5,971 bases of DNA from NCBI GenBank assembly GCA_025362165.1, contig JANYHY010000123.1, positions 1 to 5,971 on the forward strand. The letters run 5' to 3'. The position numbers and the translations under genes are program-made. This DNA comes from Myxococcales bacterium. Lineage in GTDB: Bacteria > Myxococcota_A > Polyangia > Polyangiales > Polyangiaceae. This document shows positions 1 to 4,855 of this stretch, piece by piece (the stretch's first letter is position 1; every line of letters begins with the position of its first letter). The notes under the pieces were generated by a model that saw only the letters and a list, made by a program, of their open reading frames with translations, did not search any database and was not told the origin of the DNA.

Positions 1-2
1 CC

Positions 3-119
3 GGACACGACCCCGAGCTTCCGACAGAGATCCCCGTCTTGATTGTGGGCGGAGGCCCCGTGGGACTGTGCACCTCGATCGTGATGCCGAAGCCTGCCAT
101 GCCGATGCCACACGCATGA
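3..119 (+). pseudogene. N-terminal stub of an FAD-dependent oxidoreductase, partial
   Basis: The reading frame enters from outside the window and reads PTEIPVLIVGGGPVGL before losing similarity and stopping at 117-119. The hydrophobic strand followed by GGGPVGL is the dinucleotide-binding Rossmann motif (GxGxxG class) found at the N-terminus of flavin-dependent aromatic hydroxylases of the PheA/TfdB/UbiH type. Such proteins normally continue for 350-550 residues with an acidic residue at the end of the second strand and a DG motif further on. Here the frame becomes a short Pro/Met/Ala-rich tail about ten residues after the motif, and I see no continuation in the other frames. I read it as a truncated remnant; its true start is outside the window. 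The motif is clear, but which subfamily it came from cannot be told. Confidence 0.6.
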
Positions 120-246
120 TGTATCCAAAGGCATCACCGCCATCGACGTCGTCAACGATCGCGAAATAGACGATACCAACCGCACGATCGCACGTGCGCT
201 GCGCGCCGCGCCCGCCGATGTTCATCGGTTACTTGCTTCTCATTGT

Positions 247-277
247 CGCGCCGGCCATCTCAAGGAAGTTCTACCAG
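247..277 (+). repeat. 31-bp imperfect direct repeat, copy 1
   Basis: The first 16 bases (CGCGCCGGCCATCTCA) are identical to copy 2 at 525-555, and 27 of 31 positions match overall. In one frame both copies read RAGHL followed by VL, so they may derive from a duplicated coding segment rather than from a mobile-element end. Weaker similarity extends about 20 bp to the left with one indel; nothing matches to the right. Confidence 0.6.
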
Positions 278-524
278 TGTTGGTTCCCCGCAGACCTAGG
301 TTTTGGACATAAGACCGCCCCCGGTCATGGACCAAGATTCCGTACTCGTCGTACCTAGCGCTGTAGTCAACGAGCGCGTCTGGGGACGCTCTCCGCTCGC
401 TCGGAGTCGTGCCCCCCTTCTTCAGCTCATATCGCATTCTCGAACAACAATGCGTCATTGCATCACCTTGTCAGCTTTCGTCCCAGCACAGCTGGTTTGC
501 AAAGGTCACTTTGCGCGTACCTTC

Positions 525-555
525 CGCGCCGGCCATCTCAGCGGAGTTCTACGAG
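525..555 (+). repeat. 31-bp imperfect direct repeat, copy 2
   Basis: Partner of the copy at 247-277, with start points 278 bp apart. It ends about 45 bp before the start of the small protein gene at 602, so it lies in that gene's presumptive leader. Confidence 0.6.
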
Positions 556-601
556 GCTCCACCTCTGGATGCCCGAAGCATGTCGTGACATGATCCGGGC
601 A

Positions 602-781
602 ATGAGCGAACACGATCCCATCGTGCGGCCGCGCCCGAGCGCGTCGTTGGCGGCGTCCAACGCGGCGGCGCTCGCTCGCATTAAGGAGATGACGCCGCTC
701 GAGCGCATGGCCCTCGCCCTCGAGCTCGGTCGACGATGCCGCGCTGTCGCCAAGGCAGTGAAAGACGAGAGCTCCAAGTGA
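602..781 (+). CDS. Small helical protein encoded immediately before a nucleotidyltransferase
   Basis: This 59-residue protein has no signal peptide or membrane segment, so it should be cytoplasmic. Residues 1-15 are probably disordered (RPRPSAS). Residues 16-55 are predicted by eye to be helical, with a core TPLERMALALELGRRCRAVA. The 'P-x-E-R-x-x-x-A-L-E-L-G-R-R' pattern resembles short proteins often encoded next to AbiEii/DUF6036-type nucleotidyltransferases; this is recalled from general knowledge and not searched. Its stop codon overlaps the GTG of the next gene (GTGA, 778-781), which implies translational coupling and a joint role, perhaps as partner or antitoxin. An in-frame ATG at 590 and a TTG at 458 are alternatives. 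The longer version adds an Arg/Ser-rich N-terminus that does not look like protein, so ATG 602 is preferred, although no strong Shine-Dalgarno precedes it. Confidence 0.65.
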   Translation: MSEHDPIVRPRPSASLAASNAAALARIKEMTPLERMALALELGRRCRAVAKAVKDESSK

Positions 782-1347
782 GCGACGCGAACCGCTTCGA
801 CGAGACGTTGAAGCTCGCCGAGAGAGCCGCAGAGATTCTTCGCGAAGAGGGCATCGAGACCGTCGTCATCGGCGCGCTCGCGCTTGCGGCGCACAACTAT
901 CCACGCGCCACGGAAGACGTCGACCTGGCGATCTCGACGCCGCCGCTAACGATGCGTCGCCTCGCCGATCGCTTTCGCCGCGAGGGCTGGCTCGTCGACT
1001 TGCGCGAGCCCGATGGCGACGACCCGCTTGGCGGAGTCATCGACGTGCGCGCAGCCGCCGCCGATCTCGTGCAGGTCGTGAATTTCGACAACGCTCCCGC
1101 GAGCGGCTTTCCGAGACTGGTTCGCGAGGCTCTCCCGCGCTCGATCCCTCTCGCGGCGAGTCGATTGCGAGTCGTCGACCTACCGATGCTCATCGCGTTC
1201 AAGCTCTACGCTGGCGGGACCAAGTCGACGCTGGACATCCACGCGCTGCTCGAGCGAAACGACGTCGATCGCGCCGCGCTGGCGGAACTCTGCGCGTCGC
1301 TCGGACTATCGAACGAGCTCGAACGCGTGCTCGCCATGCTGCGCTGA
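778..1347 (+). CDS. Nucleotidyltransferase-fold protein, AbiEii/DUF6036-like
   Basis: A 189-residue cytoplasmic protein of the polymerase-beta nucleotidyltransferase superfamily. Residues 29-50 give the signature IGALALAAHNYPRATEDVDL: a hydrophobic strand and glycine (G32), then the metal-binding pair D47-x-D49. A third acidic residue is plausibly D96 in ADLVQVV. The later segment around 136-158 (LIAFKLYAGGTKSTLDIHALL, with K142, K149 and D153) matches the 'K...K..D...L' helix seen in AbiEii-type and DUF6036 enzymes. Known relatives transfer nucleotides to RNA, tRNA or proteins, and several act as toxins of toxin-antitoxin or abortive-infection modules; the substrate here is unknown. The GTG start overlaps the preceding stop by 4 bp, with GAGAG shortly upstream. 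An ATG at 736 would extend into the coding region of the upstream gene and is less likely. All catalytic positions appear intact, so it is probably functional. Confidence 0.82.
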   Translation: MSDANRFDETLKLAERAAEILREEGIETVVIGALALAAHNYPRATEDVDLAISTPPLTMRRLADRFRREGWLVDLREPDGDDPLGGVIDVRAAAADLVQVVNFDNAPASGFPRLVREALPRSIPLAASRLRVVDLPMLIAFKLYAGGTKSTLDIHALLERNDVDRAALAELCASLGLSNELERVLAMLR

Positions 1348-1395
1348 TCACACGCAAGTCGAGCAGCCAGTAGGGCGTCGACAGCCGACGAATGC

Positions 1396-1484
1396 TGCAC
1401 CCGCGGTGCATCCACAGACACCTGGTACAAGGCAGCGGTGGATTCCCATGGATGTCCCGCGCTCGTTGCGGATCCATCTGTCTG
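1396..1484. other. Cluster of inverted repeats downstream of the nucleotidyltransferase gene
   Basis: The dyad TGCACC-CGC-GGTGCA (1396-1410) is a perfect 6-bp stem with a 3-base loop, 48 bases past the stop codon at 1347. A second dyad pairs ATGGAT (1448-1453) with ATCCAT (1472-1477) and continues inward through CCGC/GCGG with a 3-base bulge. An outer pair CAGACA/TGTCTG (1415-1420 and 1479-1484) encloses it. No T-run follows either hairpin, so a classic intrinsic terminator is not shown; a Rho-type end, a structured leader or chance remain possible. The rest of 1348-1544 has no gene I can support. Confidence 0.4.
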
Positions 1485-1544
1485 CTGCGGCTGCCCACCG
1501 ATCGACGCATCAACCCAAGACGTTCACATCGAGTCAGGGAAGGA

Positions 1545-1811
1545 CTGACGGAACGTGCACTCGACGCGAGGGCACTGGAGCGCGCCACGCTCGACGACCT
1601 ACCTGCCGTGTCGGAGGATGGTCGTCGCATCGCGGTCGCTGCGCGCGTCGCCGACGGGGCGCGGGCGCGAGACAACTTGGCGCTCGGGCTGATCGACGTC
1701 GACACGGATCACGTCACCAAGTGGCTCGTGGTCGTCGACGCCAACGACCCCGATCGGCCAGGGCGCGAAGATCGCACCACCGAAGCCAACCGACTCGAGC
1801 AACGTGACTGA
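1545..1811 (+). pseudogene. Fragment of a decayed coding region, possibly an exported protein
   Basis: From about 1545 the frame gains strongly protein-like composition and G/C-rich third codon positions. It includes DDLPAVSEDGRRIAVAARV followed by ARDNLALGLIDV and WLVVVDANDPD. The 'LPAVSxDGxxIAVA' phrase resembles the opening beta-strand repeat of TolB/WD40-like exported proteins common in myxobacteria. It stops after LEQRD at 1809-1811, where such proteins would normally be much longer. There is no credible start codon or ribosome binding site, and the frame upstream of 1545 is Arg/His/Cys-rich and unlike protein. I therefore read it as a remnant lacking both ends. The family assignment is by resemblance only, and it could instead be an unrelated short gene. 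Confidence 0.45.
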
Positions 1812-1859
1812 CGGTAGGCTCGGCCTTTCGTGTGGTTCGTGGATTGCAGAATAGTGTTC

Positions 1860-2423
1860 ATGCGGTCGTTTCTGCGGGCATCGTGTGCCATCGCGGCGTG
1901 TATTGCGGCGTGCGTGTCGTGTGCGTCGTCCGGCGCTGCGCCATCGACGGGAAAGTACGTCGACGCCTCCACCTCGAGCGACGCCAGCTACGCCGCGCCA
2001 GCCCCCGCCTGCGCTTCGACGGTGCAGCAGGTCTGCGCGGCGGGGGCGAGGTGCGTCCTTCATTGGCCCACGTCGCTGTCGTCGTTTTGCGGGCCCAACG
2101 TGCGAGCGGTCAGTGTGCTCGGCGGCACGTGCTTGGGCGATACGGTCGTGCTCGTCTCGACCGGCACGGACGTGGTCGACGAGTACTTCTATGACGCCAA
2201 TAATGGCGACCTCGCGGCGATCGTCGCGTGGATCTCGACCGCCGAGCGGTGCGTAGGCGGACCGCCAGGATTCGCGTATCCGGTCGATCCCAATGCTGCC
2301 AGCAAGCCCAATTGCACATACGATTATCTCAGACCGCCGAACTGCTGCCCGAACCACGACGCCGCGATCACTCAATTCTATTACTGCGGAGACGCCAGTC
2401 CCATGGACGCCAATGCCGACTAG
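1860..2423 (+). CDS. Small cysteine-rich lipoprotein of unknown function
   Basis: The predicted product is 187 residues. It begins MRSFLRASCAIAACIAACVSC, a lipoprotein-type signal peptide with two overlapping lipobox candidates: IAAC (C18) is the better match, and CVSC (C21) is possible. Residues 22-50 are a Ser/Ala/Pro-rich tether. Residues 51-176 hold ten cysteines (51, 59, 65, 77, 91, 131, 152, 162, 163 and 176), suggesting a disulfide-stabilised domain outside the cytoplasm. A central segment at about 94-122 (GDTVVLVSTGTD, then EYFYDANNGDLAAIV) resembles a repeated-looking motif of small myxobacterial exported proteins; no function is known to me. ATG 1860 is preferred over GTG 1830 because it starts the signal peptide directly, though no strong Shine-Dalgarno is visible. 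Its stop lies within the start of a decayed gene copy (2413). It looks intact; a lineage-restricted surface protein is the best description. Confidence 0.75.
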   Translation: MRSFLRASCAIAACIAACVSCASSGAAPSTGKYVDASTSSDASYAAPAPACASTVQQVCAAGARCVLHWPTSLSSFCGPNVRAVSVLGGTCLGDTVVLVSTGTDVVDEYFYDANNGDLAAIVAWISTAERCVGGPPGFAYPVDPNAASKPNCTYDYLRPPNCCPNHDAAITQFYYCGDASPMDANAD

Positions 2424-2454
2424 GAGAGAACCCGACGCGACTCGCGCTCTTTCC
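2410..2454 (+). repeat. Imperfect direct repeat of a gene-start region, copy 1
   Basis: The segment from CCAATGCCGA through GACGCGAC to GCTCTTTCC closely matches 2650-2693. Copy 1 has three extra bases after the ATG and two fewer bases just before GCTCTTT, so the reading frames diverge after about eleven codons. Confidence 0.65.
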
Positions 2455-2644
2455 TTCTCGGGGTTGCGCTCTTCGTTGGAAGGTATGTACACCCATGAGA
2501 GCGATGCGTCGCAACTCCGTCTTCTGCTTACTCGATCAGGCCGTCGCGGTCGGCGACTACATCGCAGTGTTGTCGACGGACGGCTACGCGAGTGGGAACT
2601 CCTATGAGACCATCGTCGGCTGCCCATCCACTGGCGGGCGTTGA
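2413..2644 (+). pseudogene. Decayed lipoprotein gene or partial duplicate
   Basis: From ATG 2413 the frame reads MPTRREPDATRAL, closely similar to the MPMRDPDATRVL start of the intact gene at 2653. A 2-base shortfall near 2445 relative to that copy throws it out of frame. A single frame change there joins it to a downstream frame that has protein-like composition (AVAVGDYIAVLSTDGYASG, then ETIVGCPSTGGR) and stops at 2642-2644. That tail faintly resembles the GDTVVLVSTGTD segment of the lipoprotein upstream. ATG 2495 could start a 49-residue version, with GGAAGG 11 bases upstream, but the spacing is long and the product is too short for a domain. I favour a frameshifted remnant of a neighbouring lipoprotein gene. 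Confidence 0.45.
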
Positions 2645-2649
2645 GAGAC

Positions 2650-2693
2650 CCAATGCCGATGAGAGATCCGGACGCGACGCGTGTGCTCTTTCG
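2650..2693 (+). repeat. Imperfect direct repeat of a gene-start region, copy 2
   Basis: Partner of 2410-2454, spanning the ATG and first dozen codons of the ferritin-like lipoprotein gene. A smaller near-repeat, TGAGAGACCC/TGAGAGATCC, sits at 2642-2651 and 2660-2669 and supplies the gene's GAGAGA ribosome-binding sequence. Confidence 0.6.
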
Positions 2694-3684
2694 TTCCATC
2701 GTGGCGGGAGTGGCGCTCGTCGCGCCCGTCAGCGTCGCGGCCGTCGCATGCACCGCCACGACGACTAACGAGGGCACGGACGCTGCCTCGACGAGCGACG
2801 CCTCCGACGCAGCAGACGCTCGACCCGCCGATGCGTGTCACGCGCTCACGCCTCCCGATGCGCAGGGCTGTTCGTGGCAGGTCGACCTCGCCGGTGATCT
2901 CTCCACGTGCCCGCCGCAAGCGGGTGATCCCGCCAACTCGACGAACCCTTGGGCCGTCGGTTGTGAGGCCCTATGCGGTCGCGATCCTCTGTGGGGACTC
3001 TGCGGTCGCAGTGGCTCCGTCCTCAACTGTGCGAGCTGCGACGCGATGGGGCGTCCTCACAGAGCGCTCGATGCGAGCGACGCCCCCGTCGGCGCGGACG
3101 TCGCGCACGCGCTCGCGCGAATCGCCTATTTCGAGGCCGCTTCGGTGGATGCTTTCGACGTGCTGTCGATCGATCTCGCGAGGCACGGCGCGCCGAGAGA
3201 GCTGCTCGCCGACTGCGCACGCGCACGCGACGACGAGGTCGAGCACGCTCGCTTGGCGGCAGCGCTCGCGACGCGTCGAGGTGCCGACTTCGTCGCGCCG
3301 CGTCGGCCGGACGCGCTGCCTGTCGCGACGCTCGAGGAGCTCGCGCGCGACAACGCGATCGAAGGCTGCGTCCGCGAGAGCTTCAGCGCGCTCGTCGCTA
3401 CTTGGCAATCGCAGCACGCGGCGACGGCGGAGCTCCGCTCGTTCTTCTCGCGCATCGCGTACGACGAGGCGTCTCACGCATCGCTCGCGCACCGCTTGGA
3501 GGCGTGGCTGTCGGAGCGCCTGTCGGCCGATGAGCGCGCTCGCGTGAGTCGCGCTCGCGTGGACGCGGTTGCCCGAGTGCGCGCAGAGTTGGCGGCGACT
3601 CCCACCAACGAGACCACGCGCTGGCTTGGTCGCCCCGATGCGACCCAAGCGTCGTTGCTGCTCGACGTGCTGTGGGGCTCATGA
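2653..3684 (+). CDS. Exported lipoprotein with a ferritin-like di-iron domain
   Basis: The product is 343 residues. Residues 1-33 are a signal peptide ending VAAVAC, with C33 as probable lipid-attachment site, although alanine at -3 is not ideal. Residues 34-60 are a Ser/Asp/Ala-rich tether. Residues 62-130 contain eight cysteines and are probably disulfide-bonded. Residues 148-285 form a four-helix ferritin-like bundle with the expected metal ligands in order: E161 (AYFEA), E195-x-x-H198 (DDEVEH), E237 or E242 (IEGCVRE), and E272-x-x-H275 (YDEASH). Known ferritin-like proteins bind two irons for oxidation, peroxide reduction or iron storage; the substrate here is unknown. All ligand positions are present, so activity is plausible at the periplasmic or outer-membrane face. 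ATG 2653 is chosen because GAGAGA lies 4 bases upstream and the ATG is shared with the repeat copy; ATG 2659 (GAGAGA 10 bases upstream) and TTG 2641 are alternatives. The next gene starts 128 bp away. Confidence 0.82.
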   Translation: MPMRDPDATRVLFRSIVAGVALVAPVSVAAVACTATTTNEGTDAASTSDASDAADARPADACHALTPPDAQGCSWQVDLAGDLSTCPPQAGDPANSTNPWAVGCEALCGRDPLWGLCGRSGSVLNCASCDAMGRPHRALDASDAPVGADVAHALARIAYFEAASVDAFDVLSIDLARHGAPRELLADCARARDDEVEHARLAAALATRRGADFVAPRRPDALPVATLEELARDNAIEGCVRESFSALVATWQSQHAATAELRSFFSRIAYDEASHASLAHRLEAWLSERLSADERARVSRARVDAVARVRAELAATPTNETTRWLGRPDATQASLLLDVLWGS

Positions 3685-3798
3685 GACCGCTTCGGCTGCT
3701 CGGCGACATGCTCCTTCGCGCAACGTAGAACGGGTGAGACGAGTTGACTCGAGACCGCAAAGGCACCAGCATCGCCCTCATCCAGCTTCTTCGCAGCC

Positions 3799-3804
3799 GA
3801 AGGA
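3799..3804 (+). promoter_or_regulatory. Shine-Dalgarno that decides the lipoprotein start
   Basis: GAAGGA lies 8 bases upstream of GTG 3813. It is the clearest ribosome binding site in the window and favours GTG 3813 over the in-frame TTG 3744, which would place 23 extra, strongly basic residues before the signal peptide. Confidence 0.65.
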
Positions 3805-3812
3805 TCTTTCGC

Positions 3813-4802
3813 GTGGCCGTGTCTCGTGCTCTGAAAGCGAACATCCGATGGTGTTCAGTTTTGACGCTCGTGTTGGTCGGGTGCAAGTCTTCTCCGCCTC
3901 CCGCCGCCCTCCCCTCGCCGCCGGAGACGCTCGTGGCAGACAGCGGTAGCGCGCCTCCGTCGGATGCCCCGAGCGTGCCGACCACGCCACCGCTGCCGCC
4001 CTCGAGCGACGGAGGCGTTGCCGATGGGCTCTACCGTGTCGTGCCCGCCGGGCACATGGGCTCCAAGTCGGTGACCGCGATGCGAGGCGCGAGCCCGACG
4101 CTCGTAGACATCACGTCGCGGATCCACGTCGACCGCGCCCTCCTGTTCGCGGAGGACAACGGCAACACGCGCTTTCAACTGATGGCCTGGTACAAGGGCA
4201 AGCCTCCCGAGGGCGAGGGAGTGCTCGTAGTCGGAAGCGAGATCGTGATGTCGTCAGGGTACGGGAGCGACAGCAACGGGCTCGACATGGACTTCTCACT
4301 CACGCCCGCGCAGGCCACGGCGGTCGCGGCGCTACTGAAAACTCCGCGGCAAGATCGTCACCTCGTCGGTGACCTAGTGACCGGCAGCTTCGCCCTCAGC
4401 GCGAAGAGCTATCGGCCCGGCCAGAGCGTCGACATCGCCCTGACGCTGACGAACCCTGCAGGGGCTCCGCCCATCAAGTACACGCAAGGGGGTCGCAACC
4501 GGGGCCCTCGCGACAACCAGTTCTCGTTCACCATCCGCCGCAATGGCACCGCACTCGCTCCGGTGCAGGCGATGGACTTCGGCGGCCTGTCCTCGATGCC
4601 TGATCTCTCGCCGGGCGGCACTGCGGCGATCAGCGCTCCACTCAAGAGCTGGGGCGATCTCTCGCTACCCGGGCACTACGAAGTGGACTGCCGCTGGGAG
4701 ACGACGCTCAGCCCCGCCGGCATCGACCCGTATGACGATCTCCATCGAGGCGCGATCTGGGATCGCGCGTTCGACGGCATGGTGGCCTTCGACGTACGGT
4801 AA
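3813..4802 (+). CDS. Lipoprotein with a proline-rich tether and a probable Ig-like beta-sandwich domain
   Basis: The product is 329 residues from GTG 3813. Residues 1-24 form a lipoprotein signal peptide: a basic start, then SVLTLVLVGC with the textbook lipobox LVGC (C24). Residues 27-66 are a Pro/Ser/Ala-rich tether that would hold the rest away from the membrane. Residues 71-180 are a first region including RIHVDRALLFAEDNGNTRFQ and an aliphatic segment GVLVVGSEIVM. Residues 187-328 look like a beta-sandwich: GSFALSAKSYRPGQSVDIAL followed by TLTNPAG, then DNQFSFTIRRNG, PGGTAAI and LPGHYEVDCRWE. The 'PGxxVxxxLTLxNP' and 'LxPGxYxV' phrases are typical of BsuPI-like and other Ig-like domains that bind proteins or polysaccharide. 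No catalytic motif is visible. It is convergent with the helicase fragment. Being a lipoprotein is well supported; the domain name is tentative. Confidence 0.78.
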   Translation: MAVSRALKANIRWCSVLTLVLVGCKSSPPPAALPSPPETLVADSGSAPPSDAPSVPTTPPLPPSSDGGVADGLYRVVPAGHMGSKSVTAMRGASPTLVDITSRIHVDRALLFAEDNGNTRFQLMAWYKGKPPEGEGVLVVGSEIVMSSGYGSDSNGLDMDFSLTPAQATAVAALLKTPRQDRHLVGDLVTGSFALSAKSYRPGQSVDIALTLTNPAGAPPIKYTQGGRNRGPRDNQFSFTIRRNGTALAPVQAMDFGGLSSMPDLSPGGTAAISAPLKSWGDLSLPGHYEVDCRWETTLSPAGIDPYDDLHRGAIWDRAFDGMVAFDVR

Positions 4803-4855
4803 GCGGCTCAGAATGCCCCGACCATTACCCGGCTCCAGCGAGCATCGCCTCCGGA
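4803..4855. other. Short gap between convergent gene ends
   Basis: Only 53 bp separate the stop of the plus-strand lipoprotein gene from the stop of the minus-strand helicase fragment. A bidirectional terminator might be expected, but the best stem I see is a 4-bp CCGG/CCGG pair with no T-run, so none is claimed. Confidence 0.5.

Larger units (their letters stand above)
120..600. other. Stretch without a convincing gene
   Basis: No frame on either strand combines a plausible start, a ribosome binding site and protein-like composition. The stretch contains the tail of a start-less open frame (85-312), both copies of a 31-bp direct repeat, and a small perfect dyad CAATG-CGT-CATTG at 448-460, about 140 bp upstream of the next gene, which could be an operator but is short enough to be chance. 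The sequence looks less G+C-rich than the coding regions to its right. It probably holds decayed DNA plus the promoter of the two-gene unit that follows; I cannot point to a specific -35/-10 pair. Confidence 0.5.

Noticed and set aside
240..458. Minus-strand 72-codon frame in the geneless left end
   Set aside because: No ribosome binding site or family resemblance; composition rich in Arg and Ser.
448..460. Dyad CAATGCGTCATTG as an operator for the two-gene unit
   Set aside because: A single 5-bp dyad with no repeat nearby and no visible promoter; mentioned only under the geneless stretch.
303..593. Plus-strand 96-codon frame in the geneless left end
   Set aside because: TTG start without a ribosome binding site and a composition unlike protein; retained only as background to the repeat.
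1449..1807. ATG 1449 frame with a GGTGGA a few bases upstream
   Set aside because: The first ~30 residues look acceptable, but the rest is an Arg/His-rich shadow of the better frame at 1545-1811; at most it marks the original start of that decayed gene.
1599..2777. Long minus-strand open frame of 392 codons
   Set aside because: It is antisense to the lipoprotein at 1860 and to the remnants around it, is Arg-rich and low in complexity, and has no domain pattern; long antisense frames are common in GC-rich DNA.
2681..3547. Plus-strand 288-codon frame overlapping the ferritin-like gene
   Set aside because: Arg/Ser/Thr-rich shadow of the frame that carries the signal peptide and the metal-ligand motifs.
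2971..3648. Minus-strand 225-codon frame
   Set aside because: Antisense to the ferritin-like domain, with Arg-heavy composition and no recognisable motif.
3740..3751. Palindrome CGAGTTGACTCG as a terminator or operator before the third lipoprotein gene
   Set aside because: A 4-5 bp stem with no T-run and no second copy; too short to distinguish from chance.
3398..3985. Minus-strand 195-codon frame
   Set aside because: Spans the ends of two supported plus-strand genes; no motif or ribosome binding site.
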